Origin: Flavobacteriales bacterium
GTDB lineage: Bacteria > Bacteroidota > Bacteroidia > Flavobacteriales > Flavobacteriaceae
DNA: 64,000 bases
Reading direction: 5' to 3'
Assembly (NCBI GenBank): GCA_027067965.1
Contig: JAMOUV010000010.1
Coordinates: 558,001 to 622,000 of the forward strand
The notes below the pieces were generated by a model that was not told the origin of the DNA, did not search any database, and saw only the letters and a program-made list of their open reading frames with translations. A program made the translations under genes and the position numbers. Positions 36,221-44,191 of this stretch are shown one piece after another. Numbering within the stretch: position 1 is the first letter of the stretch; each line of letters opens with the position of its first letter.

Positions 36221-37078
36221 TTATCGTATTATTTTGATTTCTACACGTCTGTTTTGTTTTCTTCCTTCGGGTGTTGAATTGTCTGCAATGGGATTTTCTT
36301 CTCCACCCGATTTAATAATGATTCGATTTTTATCGACTCCTTTTTTAATTAATAAATTTGCGATACGTTTGGCCCGTTGAAGTCCCAACCATTTGTTGGA
36401 TTGCGGGCTTCCGATGTTATCCGTATAACCTGTAATTTCAACTTTCAAATCCGGATTCTCTTTGAGTTTTATAACCAGTTCGTCCAGATATTTTAAAATT
36501 TCCGGATTTCGGATTTCTTTATCCGAATTATAGGGGAAATAAATCAATGTTTTACCGGTTTCTTCTTTGACAAAATCATTGTCTGTCAAATAAGTAAAAT
36601 ATCCTTCAAAAGCATTGACAAAATTTAGATTTTCAGGTGGTGAACCTAACAATTTGGCTTGTAATACCATTTTGTCGGCGGGAATTTTGTCGGCCAAAAG
36701 ATTTTTTAATGCTTCAGCTCGTGCCAAGCCCATGTTTTCGAAGCCCTCGGGAGCGGGTTCCCCGGCATAGTAGGGACCTGTAATTTGGATTTTTTTTCCT
36801 TCTTTTATTTTTTCAAGAAGTGATGCAACGAATTTGTTCCATTCGAGGGAGTCTTTAATTTGAGGGATGGCTGCAGACATCTCGTATGAAACGAGTTCGC
36901 GTTCAACCGTGACGGTTTCTATTTCCGGCTCCGGTTGAGATGATGTTTCGGGTTGAACAACCGCTTTTGCCTTGGCATTTTCGTGGCAGAAGCCCTTTAT
37001 TTGGCAAACGTACCAATAAGTGCTTCCAGCACTCCAAAGCAGAAAAGCGATGATCACCGCGAGAGGTTTCATTCTCAT
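36221..37078 (-). CDS. OmpA-like peptidoglycan-binding protein with a degenerate second copy
   Basis: A 285-residue protein with an N-terminal membrane or signal segment (4-24, KPLAVIIAFLLWSAGSTYWY), a Pro/Glu-rich linker and a C-terminal OmpA-like domain (about 175-285). The peptidoglycan-binding pattern is ITGYTDNIGSPQSNKWLG, then LQRAKRIANLL and RRVEI. Residues 97-142 (IQITGPYYAG, then LARAEALKNLL) look like a degenerate copy of the same fold. It probably sits in the periplasm bound to murein. An alternative ATG lies at 37072. It is first in a two-gene unit with the HhH gene. Confidence 0.85.
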   Translation of the reverse strand: MRMKPLAVIIAFLLWSAGSTYWYVCQIKGFCHENAKAKAVVQPETSSQPEPEIETVTVERELVSYEMSAAIPQIKDSLEWNKFVASLLEKIKEGKKIQITGPYYAGEPAPEGFENMGLARAEALKNLLADKIPADKMVLQAKLLGSPPENLNFVNAFEGYFTYLTDNDFVKEETGKTLIYFPYNSDKEIRNPEILKYLDELVIKLKENPDLKVEITGYTDNIGSPQSNKWLGLQRAKRIANLLIKKGVDKNRIIIKSGGEENPIADNSTPEGRKQNRRVEIKIIR

Positions 37079-37220
37079 ACTATAATAATTTTAAATGTAA
37101 TTTTGTTTGATTGCATAAATATATAAAAAAATATTAAATGAATGAATTTTATTTGCTGTTAAATCTCAGGAGTTTGAAATATTATGACGAAAACATGCGT
37201 AAAATGATTAATTTTTTTGT

Positions 37221-37228
37221 TAGATTTG
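37221..37228 (+). promoter_or_regulatory. -7 box for mscL
   Basis: TAGATTTG (TAnnTTTG) lies 25 bp before the mscL ATG at 37254. Confidence 0.45.
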
Positions 37229-37253
37229 CGAATAAACTATTAAAAATTTACTT

Positions 37254-37661
37254 ATGGGAATGCTCAAAGAATTTAAGGAATTTGCAATGCAAGGCAATTT
37301 AATTGACATTGCAGTGGGTTTCGTAATGGGTGCCGCTTTTAAAGAAGTGGTTACCGCATTTACGGGAGGTATCGTATCTCCGCTTATCGGTTTAATATTC
37401 AACACGGATATGAAATCTTGGAAATATCTGTTGAAAGAAGTAACCGATGCGGAAGGAAAAATCCAAAAAATCTATTTGGAATACGGAACTTTCCTGACGG
37501 CCTTACTGGACTTCATAATCATTGCCTTCGTGATGTTCTTAATGGTAAAAGGAATTAATGAATTGAAGAAAAGACAAAAAGAACAAGAAGCAGCCGCTCC
37601 GCCGGAACCTTCCACCGAAGAAAAATTGCTCACCGAAATTCGTGATTTGTTGAAAAAATAA
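37254..37661 (+). CDS. mscL: Large-conductance mechanosensitive channel
   Basis: A 135-residue inner-membrane channel that opens under membrane tension to release solutes after osmotic downshock. The N-terminal amphipathic segment and first helix (LKEFKEFAMQGNLIDIAVGF, VMGAAFKEVV) and the second helix (about 82-102, LLDFIIIAFVMFLMVKGIN) are typical. The C-terminal helix is charged (LLTEIRDLLKK). The length is normal. In many Flavobacteriia mscL lies near alr; here it is 36 kb away. Confidence 0.97.
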   Translation: MGMLKEFKEFAMQGNLIDIAVGFVMGAAFKEVVTAFTGGIVSPLIGLIFNTDMKSWKYLLKEVTDAEGKIQKIYLEYGTFLTALLDFIIIAFVMFLMVKGINELKKRQKEQEAAAPPEPSTEEKLLTEIRDLLKK

Positions 37662-37683
37662 ATCCCGAATAACGGAGAAGAAA

Positions 37684-37713
37684 AAAACCGCTTCAATTTG
37701 AAGCGGTTTTTTT
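37684..37713. terminator. Bidirectional terminator between mscL and the MuiA-like gene
   Basis: The stem AAAACCGCTTCAA (37684-37696) pairs with TTGAAGCGGTTTT (37698-37710). T residues follow on the plus strand and A residues precede it, so it can end both mscL and the convergent gene ending at 37734. Confidence 0.85.
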
Positions 37714-37733
37714 ATGACTATTTAATTCCGGTA

Positions 37734-39299
37734 TTATAAATTAATGGAATAATCTTTAGGATATTTGACTTCGAAATAGATTTTCATAGTGGAAGTTTCG
37801 CCGGGATTAAGATTCAGATGCCAGGTAACGATTCCGTTTTTGTCCTTGTTTCCTTCGGGTGAAATACGTACATTTTTTACTTCGATTTTTTCGTCTTGCG
37901 AGATGGGAACGCGGTCTTTTACTTCGATTTGTACGGGAATCCTTTTGTTGTTTTTAATCGTTATAGTGTATTCGCGTTTAACCAGCACTTTATTTCCGAA
38001 AGTTTGATAATCTTTGAAGTTTTGGGTTTGTTTCCGTTTGACGGTTATTTCCGAATCATTGCCGAAAGCCAATAAAAGTTCATCCTTTTCCGTATGCGGA
38101 TTGATGTAGGTTTCGCCCGTATATCGGTCTTGATAATAGAGGCGTGCTTTGCCCGGAACCAATCTGTGTGGCGATAAGTTTTTGACTTTTACCATGAGAA
38201 ATGCCGTTTGGTTTTGATAAGGCACGGCATAATATTTATACTCGCCGGGTGTGGTAAATTGTTTTAATTGCACCAATACGGGTTCGCTACCCGAAAGGAT
38301 ATCATAGCGGCTTTTGAGTGTATATTGTACATCCAAGTCGCTTTCCGTAATGATATTTTCTTCGGCGGCTATTTCCACCACTTCTTCGGCTGCATCCATA
38401 TTCGCCTCGACTCGGACATTGAGAGGTTGTATTTTGGACTTCGGCGCGTAAGATGCGGGTTTGTAAGGATAAAGATACCACGGGTTGGGTTGAGGAATTT
38501 GTAAATGAAATTGCGGTCGTAATGTAGATAAGGTTACCGGAATATTATACCAATCGATACCTGTATTTTGTTTGACTTCGGCTTGGAATTGCCAATTCAA
38601 ATCTTTGCCCGCCCCCTCTGAACGTATATTATAGGAGGGTTGCCAGCCCGCTCTGCGAGTCAAATATTCCAAGTAAAATTTGAAATTTTGAGATGCAGGT
38701 ACCGACAGGGTTACCACCATATCTTTGGCCTTTCGTTTGGCACGTCCTTGTAATTCCTTGATTTGTTTTTGGAGTTTGTCCCGTTTTTCTTGAAGTGGTT
38801 CGAGTTTTAAATTGATTTCAAAAATTTGTTTTTGAATGTCATTAAAACGTTTTTTGTAGTAATCGACAAATTGTTGCACCAGCCCTAAACTGGGTTTTTC
38901 CAATTTGCTATTGACTTTTAGAATTTCCAATTCATGCTTAAGCCCGATCTGTTGTGCTTCAAGCGCAGTTACTTTGCGCGCCACCGCTTCCCATTCTTTT
39001 TTCAATTCTCTGATTTTGGCATTATCGCGCTTATTAACCAAAAAATTGTTTCGGTAAGAAATATTTACAATGGATGCTTTACCAACGCCTTTTAAGACCA
39101 TGCTTTCGGGAATGAGGTACGGGCTTAGTCCTTTGAAAACCAATACGGTATTGCCTTTAGGAAGCGAAACGTCGGCCGAATAGGAAAGTTTGGCCGTATT
39201 CAAATACACCGTCGCAGAATGCAGTTCGGGTGTGATTTCGATTTCTTGGGCAAAGAGGATGCCTGACAGAAGGAAGAAGAAAAAACTTAGATATTTCAT
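37734..39299 (-). CDS. MuiA-like protein (DUF4139)
   Basis: A 521-residue exported protein with a signal peptide (KYLSFFFFLLSGILFAQ). An N-terminal DUF4140-like domain follows (about 20-85, ATVYLNTAKLSYSADVSLPKG), then a coiled coil (about 90-190, many Lys, Glu and Leu) and a C-terminal DUF4139 domain (about 200-520) with SQDEKIEVKNVRIS and an LNPGETSTMKIYFEV ending. The family is called mucoidy inhibitor A-like after one member; its biochemical function is unknown. It is monocistronic. Confidence 0.85.
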   Translation of the reverse strand: MKYLSFFFFLLSGILFAQEIEITPELHSATVYLNTAKLSYSADVSLPKGNTVLVFKGLSPYLIPESMVLKGVGKASIVNISYRNNFLVNKRDNAKIRELKKEWEAVARKVTALEAQQIGLKHELEILKVNSKLEKPSLGLVQQFVDYYKKRFNDIQKQIFEINLKLEPLQEKRDKLQKQIKELQGRAKRKAKDMVVTLSVPASQNFKFYLEYLTRRAGWQPSYNIRSEGAGKDLNWQFQAEVKQNTGIDWYNIPVTLSTLRPQFHLQIPQPNPWYLYPYKPASYAPKSKIQPLNVRVEANMDAAEEVVEIAAEENIITESDLDVQYTLKSRYDILSGSEPVLVQLKQFTTPGEYKYYAVPYQNQTAFLMVKVKNLSPHRLVPGKARLYYQDRYTGETYINPHTEKDELLLAFGNDSEITVKRKQTQNFKDYQTFGNKVLVKREYTITIKNNKRIPVQIEVKDRVPISQDEKIEVKNVRISPEGNKDKNGIVTWHLNLNPGETSTMKIYFEVKYPKDYSINL

Positions 39300-39353
39300 C
39301 GGATTTTATTTAGTTTCAAGTAAAGTTAGCAATTATTATTCCAATTCGCCCTG

Positions 39354-40145
39354 TCAAATGTGCACATCTTCTTGTAAAATGATATTTTTCTTTATCATTT
39401 CATAATGTTTAAGTTCGTTATAGAGCAAGGTATAGACATAATCTTTCAATTCGGTCAAATCATCTTTTGTAAGATGCGCCGTTTCGATGGGAGGGAGGAT
39501 TTTATAATGTAATTTTCCGGGACTTCCTTTAAAAAAATCGTAAGGAAGGCGTTTTTTATTATCGAAAAAAACCAAGGGCAGAATAGGCAGGCGATGTTCA
39601 ATGGCCATGCGAAATGCACCGTTTTTAAAAGGTGCCAGTACAATGGAAGGGTCGGGCACGCCGCCTTCGGGAAAGATGGCAATACTGATACCTTTTTTTA
39701 TAAAACGTTCCACTTGGTTATATACTTCTTTCCGGCTTTTTAACGAACTGCGATCAACGAGTACATTTGTTTTTTTGTAAAAATATCCGAAAATGGGATA
39801 TTGCGCCAATTCCTTTTTCCCTACAAAAGTGATAGGAATTTTAAGAACCGCCAACATAAAAGGTATGTCAATCATGGAAGTATGATTGGCCACTACGATA
39901 TATTGACGAGACGGGTCGTAAGAAGAGGACGAGGGTAATTTTACCGGCCGGAATCCCATCATAAAAAGAATCCATTTGGCCCAAAAACGTTCCAATTTCC
40001 AAAAGAGTTTGATATTATCGAAGGCGATGATTATAAGTAAGACGGGCGAAAGTATAATAATGGGAATATATACAATGATTAAGCCGTATAATTTCCATAA
40101 AGCCACGAGTAAAGAAGTAAAAAACAAACGTATTTTTCCAATCAT
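39354..40145 (-). CDS. plsC: 1-acyl-sn-glycerol-3-phosphate acyltransferase
   Basis: Transfers an acyl chain to lysophosphatidate in phospholipid synthesis at the inner membrane. It has 263 residues from the ATG at 40145. An N-terminal membrane segment (about 8-40) precedes the catalytic H-x4-D block (VVANHTSMIDIPFM). The substrate block is FPEGG with a Gly where Thr or Ser is often found. A frame extension to a TTG at 40172 is rejected because the -7 box at 40170-40177 overlaps that codon. The promoter region is shared with the divergent trpS. Confidence 0.92.
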   Translation of the reverse strand: MIGKIRLFFTSLLVALWKLYGLIIVYIPIIILSPVLLIIIAFDNIKLFWKLERFWAKWILFMMGFRPVKLPSSSSYDPSRQYIVVANHTSMIDIPFMLAVLKIPITFVGKKELAQYPIFGYFYKKTNVLVDRSSLKSRKEVYNQVERFIKKGISIAIFPEGGVPDPSIVLAPFKNGAFRMAIEHRLPILPLVFFDNKKRLPYDFFKGSPGKLHYKILPPIETAHLTKDDLTELKDYVYTLLYNELKHYEMIKKNIILQEDVHI

Positions 40146-40157
40146 CGGCAAAAGTCC

Positions 40158-40165
40158 TATTTTTG
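40158..40165 (+). promoter_or_regulatory. -7 box for trpS
   Basis: TATTTTTG (TAnnTTTG) lies 22 bp before the trpS ATG. It forms an inverted repeat with the plsC -7 box four bases away, so the two promoters overlap head to head. Confidence 0.55.
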
Positions 40166-40169
40166 CAAC

Positions 40170-40177
40170 CAAAAATA
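40170..40177 (-). promoter_or_regulatory. -7 box for plsC
   Basis: CAAAAATA reads TATTTTTG on the minus strand, 24 bp upstream of the plsC ATG at 40145. Confidence 0.5.
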
Positions 40178-40187
40178 AACAATTTTT

Positions 40188-41165
40188 ATGGCACGCGTTC
40201 TAACGGGCATTCAAAGTACCGGTCGTCCGCATTTGGGCAATATTCTCGGCGCCATCATGCCGGCATTGGAAAAAGCAAAAGACCCGGCAAACGAGACTTA
40301 TCTTTTTATTGCCGATTTGCATTCGCTCACTCAAATCAAGGATCCGGAACAATTGCATAACAATACCATGCAAACGGCCGCCGTGTGGTTGGCTTTCGGC
40401 TTGGATCCGGAGAAAGTATTTTTTTATCGCCAATCCGATGTGCCTCAGGTGACGGAATTGGCCTGGTATTTATCCACTTTTTTTCCGTATCAGCGGTTGA
40501 CTTTGGCGCATTCTTTTAAGGATAAAGCCGATCGGTTGGAAGATGTAAACGTAGGTTTATTTACGTATCCGATGCTTATGGCGGCGGATATTTTGTTGTA
40601 TGATGCCGATATTGTTCCCGTGGGCAAAGACCAAAAACAGCATTTGGAAATGACCCGCGATGTGGCCCAGAAATTCAACCGGATGATGGGCGAAACTTTT
40701 GTGATTCCCGAAATAGAATTGCGTGAAAAAACCATGTATGTGCCCGGTACCGACGGTCAAAAAATGAGTAAATCGCGGGATAATATCATCGATGTGTTTT
40801 TGCCCGAAAAGAAATTACGAAAACAAATTATGCGTATTGTAACCGACAGCACGCCTTTGGAAGAACCGAAAAATCCGGAGACCTGTACGGTGTTTAAATT
40901 ATATTCCCTTTTGGCCGATGAAAAACAAACCGAAAAGATGCGTCAAAATTATTTGAGCGGAAACTACGGTTACGGTCATGCCAAACAAGCCCTTTATGAA
41001 CTGATTTTGGAAAAATTTGCCGAGCCACGTAAAAAATTCGATGAATTGATTCGGCATCCCGACCGAATCGAACAAATCCTTACGGAAGGAGCGGCAAAGG
41101 CATCGGTGAAGGCCGATGAAGTATTAAATCGTGTTCGCTCCAAATTCAAATTTACGCGAAAATAA
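40188..41165 (+). CDS. trpS: Tryptophanyl-tRNA synthetase
   Basis: Class I synthetase that charges tRNA-Trp in the cytoplasm. It has 325 residues, the usual bacterial length. The HIGH-type motif is STGRPHLGNILGA (about 9-21) and the KMSKS loop is GQKMSKSRDN (about 194-203). The C-terminal helical domain holds the anticodon-binding part. The ferredoxin gene starts 2 bp after the stop, so they share a transcript. Confidence 0.97.
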   Translation: MARVLTGIQSTGRPHLGNILGAIMPALEKAKDPANETYLFIADLHSLTQIKDPEQLHNNTMQTAAVWLAFGLDPEKVFFYRQSDVPQVTELAWYLSTFFPYQRLTLAHSFKDKADRLEDVNVGLFTYPMLMAADILLYDADIVPVGKDQKQHLEMTRDVAQKFNRMMGETFVIPEIELREKTMYVPGTDGQKMSKSRDNIIDVFLPEKKLRKQIMRIVTDSTPLEEPKNPETCTVFKLYSLLADEKQTEKMRQNYLSGNYGYGHAKQALYELILEKFAEPRKKFDELIRHPDRIEQILTEGAAKASVKADEVLNRVRSKFKFTRK

Positions 41166-41167
41166 CC

Positions 41168-41398
41168 ATGCTTGTTGTTACTTACCAACGAAAAAAATGT
41201 ATCGGGTGCAATTATTGTGTGGAGGCCGCTCCGGAATTATTTCGCATGTCGCGGCGCGACGGTAAAGCCGTATTGCTCAATTCCTCGGAAAAAAAAGGTT
41301 TTTTTACACTAAAAACCCGGGAAATGCATTTGGTTTCGCAAGCCGAACAAGCCAAAGAAGTATGTCCGGCCAAAATAATTCATGTAAAACTCGTTTAA
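41168..41398 (+). CDS. Small single-cluster [4Fe-4S] ferredoxin
   Basis: A 76-residue electron carrier. Cys residues at 11, 14 and 17 (CIGCNYC) and a fourth near 66 (CPAKII) are the four ligands expected for one [4Fe-4S] cluster. The partner is unknown. It follows trpS by 2 bp. HemD, a heme-pathway enzyme, is encoded two genes downstream, but a functional link is only positional. Confidence 0.88.
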   Translation: MLVVTYQRKKCIGCNYCVEAAPELFRMSRRDGKAVLLNSSEKKGFFTLKTREMHLVSQAEQAKEVCPAKIIHVKLV

Positions 41399-41496
41399 TA
41401 AAGGAAGGTGTTTCGGGTATAGTAAAAAAGCACATAGTGTGAAGGAAGATATATTGCCGTTTTGAACGGAGTATCTCCATTTCCATAAAGTTTCAA

Positions 41497-41504
41497 TAGT
41501 TTTG
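41497..41504 (+). promoter_or_regulatory. -7 box for the DUF4271 gene
   Basis: TAGTTTTG (TAnnTTTG) lies 16 bp before the TTG start at 41521 and supports that start, since a transcript would begin only about 10 nt before it. Confidence 0.45.
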
Positions 41505-41520
41505 TATAAAAATAGGGACT

Positions 41521-42156
41521 TTGTATTGCTCGATTGTATATCATCCGGTAAATCATCATTTTCGTATTGAATATCTTATCCTCTTCGGGCTCATTTGGAT
41601 GATTTATATGCTTATGAAAAGCATGCGCCCTGCGGAATTTTCCGAAATAAACAGGAGACCTTACATCTATTTCAGAATGTATTCAGGAAGAGCCGGCCGA
41701 TACTTCGAAGATTTTAAAATATTGGGTAATCTGGCTTCAATGATATTAAGTTTTATGGTATTAACCTATTTGCTGGGTGGCGATAAGCAAATCTATCATT
41801 ACATCATAGCAGGCCTCTTCCTGACGGGATTGTATATTTTGATTGCGATGAAAGTTTTTTCGCGTTGGAAACCGCAATTTACCCAAATTAATTTCCTTAA
41901 GTGGATTTATTCGCATTATTTTTCGTTCATATTATCCTTTCTATTATTTGTTATTTGGTTTGTGCCGATAGCCAAGAACATAAAAATTATTTTCGTATCG
42001 GTAATTGTTTTGCTGTTTTATTTTCTTTATTTAAAGGTGGTGTACAAAATCTCCAAAGAACAAGGTTTAAAAATTTTTCATATTATTTTGTATCTTTGCA
42101 TGACCGAAATTTTACCTGTTTCGGTGTTAATATTTATATTAAGTAATCTGGTATGA
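41521..42156 (+). CDS. DUF4271 membrane protein
   Basis: A 211-residue inner-membrane protein with about six helices. The first helix (about 17-32, YLILFGLIWMIYMLMKS) and the following MRPAEFSEI segment match the DUF4271 family. The only start before this helix is the TTG at 41521; an in-frame stop lies 21 bp upstream. The first ATG, at 41599, would delete most of helix one. The gene overlaps hemD by 4 bp (ATGA). DUF4271 function is unknown. The link with hemD is common in Bacteroidota as I recall it. Confidence 0.78.
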   Translation: MYCSIVYHPVNHHFRIEYLILFGLIWMIYMLMKSMRPAEFSEINRRPYIYFRMYSGRAGRYFEDFKILGNLASMILSFMVLTYLLGGDKQIYHYIIAGLFLTGLYILIAMKVFSRWKPQFTQINFLKWIYSHYFSFILSFLLFVIWFVPIAKNIKIIFVSVIVLLFYFLYLKVVYKISKEQGLKIFHIILYLCMTEILPVSVLIFILSNLV

Positions 42157-42929
42157 GCAAGAATGAAAAACCGGTTTTAAAGAAAGTAAAAAGCATTTTA
42201 GTTTCTCAACCGGAACCCCAAAATGAAAAATCACCTTACTTTAATCTGAGCAAAAAATTAAAAGTCAAAGTTGATTTTCGTCCTTTTATACATGTAGAGG
42301 GAGCGAGTGTAAAGGAAGTCCGCAGACAGAAAATCGACTTGTCGGAATACAATTCCATTATATTTACCAGCAGGACCGCTATTGATCACTATTTTCGTAT
42401 TGCCGAAGAAATGAGGTATAACATTCCCAATACCCATCGTTATTTCTGTACTTCGGAAGCAATAGCCAAATATCTTCAAAAATATATTGTTTATCGAAAA
42501 AGACGAATCCTTTTCGGTGACGGAACGATAAAGGGATTGGAAGAAATCATAAAAAAACACCCGGATGGTAAATTTTTATTGCCATCGAGTGATAAATTAA
42601 AGCCGGAATTGCCGGAATTGCTCAATAAATTGAAAATAAATTGGAAATCGGGTATGTTTTTCAGAACAGTGATCAGCGACCTTTCCGATTTGGCCGATGT
42701 GTATTATGATGTTTTGGTTTTTTTCAGTCCTTCGGGCATCGAAAGTTTATTCCATAATTTTCCCGATTTTAAACAAAACGATACACGTATCGCGGTATTT
42801 GGTAATAATACTTACCGGGCAGCCATAGAGCGAGGATTGCGGGTAGATATCAAAGCCCCTTCCAAAGAAGCCCCTTCCATGACTATGGCTTTGGAAAAAT
42901 ATATCAAGGAAGCCAACAAAAGAAAGTAA
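42153..42929 (+). CDS. hemD: Uroporphyrinogen-III synthase family protein
   Basis: Closes and rearranges hydroxymethylbilane to uroporphyrinogen III in heme and siroheme synthesis. It has 258 residues forming two similar alpha/beta domains. Family features are KSILVSQPEP at the N terminus, YNSIIFTSRTAIDHYF, and VYYDVLVFFSPSGIESLF. Sequence conservation in HemD is low, so this depends on pattern and fold. It is translationally coupled to the DUF4271 gene. Seven bp separate its stop from the convergent GlmU-like gene. Confidence 0.85.
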   Translation: MSKNEKPVLKKVKSILVSQPEPQNEKSPYFNLSKKLKVKVDFRPFIHVEGASVKEVRRQKIDLSEYNSIIFTSRTAIDHYFRIAEEMRYNIPNTHRYFCTSEAIAKYLQKYIVYRKRRILFGDGTIKGLEEIIKKHPDGKFLLPSSDKLKPELPELLNKLKINWKSGMFFRTVISDLSDLADVYYDVLVFFSPSGIESLFHNFPDFKQNDTRIAVFGNNTYRAAIERGLRVDIKAPSKEAPSMTMALEKYIKEANKRK

Positions 42930-42936
42930 AAATTAT

Positions 42937-44130
42937 TTATAATTCCATTTGACGGGCAAATTCAAACACTTGTTTGAATAAATCTTTTTGATGCCTGTCA
43001 AAGATCCGGCCTCTTCGCGCCCATACCGTTTCGGCCGTTTGAAGGGCTTTATCGAACTCATAATCAAAAGTCCCGCTTTTCCCGCCCCAATTGAAGGAAT
43101 TGACGAATTTGGGAGGAAAATCCGGAATAAAAATGTTGGACGAAACACCTATTACCGTGCCGGTATTGAGCCGGCTGTTAATGGCTGTTTTGGAATAATT
43201 TCCCATTACGGTGCCCAAAAACATTTGGCCGGTATTTTCGAATTTTTTTCCGGCAATATGCCACATTTTTATTGAAGAATAATTGTTTTTTAAATTGGAA
43301 TTGGAAGTGCCGGCACCCAAATTACACCATTCCCCAATCACCGAGTCACCTAAATAACCGTCGTGCGCTTTGTTTGAAAATCCGAAAAACAATACATTTT
43401 TAACTTCGCCTCCCATTTTGCAAACCGGACCTACACGCGTACCGTTATATATGCGTGTTCCGGCCTTGATGACGCTTCCCTCCATAATGGCCACCGGACC
43501 TTTAATATAAGAATAAGGCATAATTTTTACGGATTTTTCAATATACACGGGGCCTTCCGAAGCGTCGATAAATACGGAATCCACAGACGATTCAGGGGAG
43601 ATATAAACCGGAAAATCTCCTTCAATTTCAATCCGCTTACCGGCAATTTTCGAATGAGGAAGCCGGAGTAATTCAAAATCCTTTCTAATTTCATTTTCAT
43701 TCTGCAAAATCAAATCCCACGATCTGGTCAACCGTACAGGAGAATGAGGATAGATTTGCTCTTCGAATGCATGAAGTGCCAATTGCCGGCGGAAAACTTC
43801 CGCGGATATGAGTCCCGCCGTTTTGCATGCCAACCAATTGCCCTCTTTATCGGTGAGACATTCGTTTCCCTTTAATTGTTTAATGGAAGATACCAACGTG
43901 GAGTCCGGCAAGAGCGAAGAACGGATAAAAAGATTTGAAACACAGCTGCGCTCATTATTTTTTAAGTAATAGACCGCCGAAGTACAAGAAGAAAGTCTTA
44001 AATACCTCTCCCATTTTAATTTAATTTTAATAATTCCGACCGGAATGTTAGATATTTCTATGAAGTATGTTAAAGGTAACAAATTTTTCCAGTCCGATTC
44101 TATATCAATTAGAACAAAATTTGTTTTCAT
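42937..44130 (-). CDS. GlmU-like protein with degenerate N-terminal domain
   Basis: A 397-residue protein. The C-terminal half (about 200-340) has left-handed beta-helix hexapeptide repeats with GEWCNLGAGTSNSNLKNNY, matching the N-acetylglucosamine/sugar-nucleotide acetyltransferase part of GlmU. The N-terminal half lacks the GxGTRM pyrophosphorylase loop of true GlmU, so nucleotidyl transfer is doubtful. Bacteroidota have this family besides other routes to UDP-GlcNAc. The ATG at 44130 is preferred over 44145, because a -7 box at 44148-44155 would place transcription start between them. It diverges from glmS, pointing to amino-sugar metabolism. Confidence 0.82.
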   Translation of the reverse strand: MKTNFVLIDIESDWKNLLPLTYFIEISNIPVGIIKIKLKWERYLRLSSCTSAVYYLKNNERSCVSNLFIRSSLLPDSTLVSSIKQLKGNECLTDKEGNWLACKTAGLISAEVFRRQLALHAFEEQIYPHSPVRLTRSWDLILQNENEIRKDFELLRLPHSKIAGKRIEIEGDFPVYISPESSVDSVFIDASEGPVYIEKSVKIMPYSYIKGPVAIMEGSVIKAGTRIYNGTRVGPVCKMGGEVKNVLFFGFSNKAHDGYLGDSVIGEWCNLGAGTSNSNLKNNYSSIKMWHIAGKKFENTGQMFLGTVMGNYSKTAINSRLNTGTVIGVSSNIFIPDFPPKFVNSFNWGGKSGTFDYEFDKALQTAETVWARRGRIFDRHQKDLFKQVFEFARQMEL

Positions 44131-44147
44131 GATAAAATTTTTCATTA

Positions 44148-44155
44148 CAAAAGTA
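44148..44155 (-). promoter_or_regulatory. -7 box for the GlmU-like gene
   Basis: CAAAAGTA reads TACTTTTG on the minus strand, 17 bp upstream of the ATG at 44130. Confidence 0.5.
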
Positions 44156-44166
44156 TGTTTTTTTCA

Positions 44167-44174
44167 TATCTTTG
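44167..44174 (+). promoter_or_regulatory. -7 box for glmS
   Basis: TATCTTTG (TAnnTTTG) lies 17 bp before the glmS ATG. It is back to back with the GlmU-like promoter; the two -7 boxes are 11 bp apart. Confidence 0.55.
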
Positions 44175-44191
44175 GGAAAAATTAAATAAGT

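Noticed and set aside
44100-44191. glmS ribozyme or leader riboswitch
   Set aside because: Only about 17 nt separate the -7 box from glmS, too short for either element.
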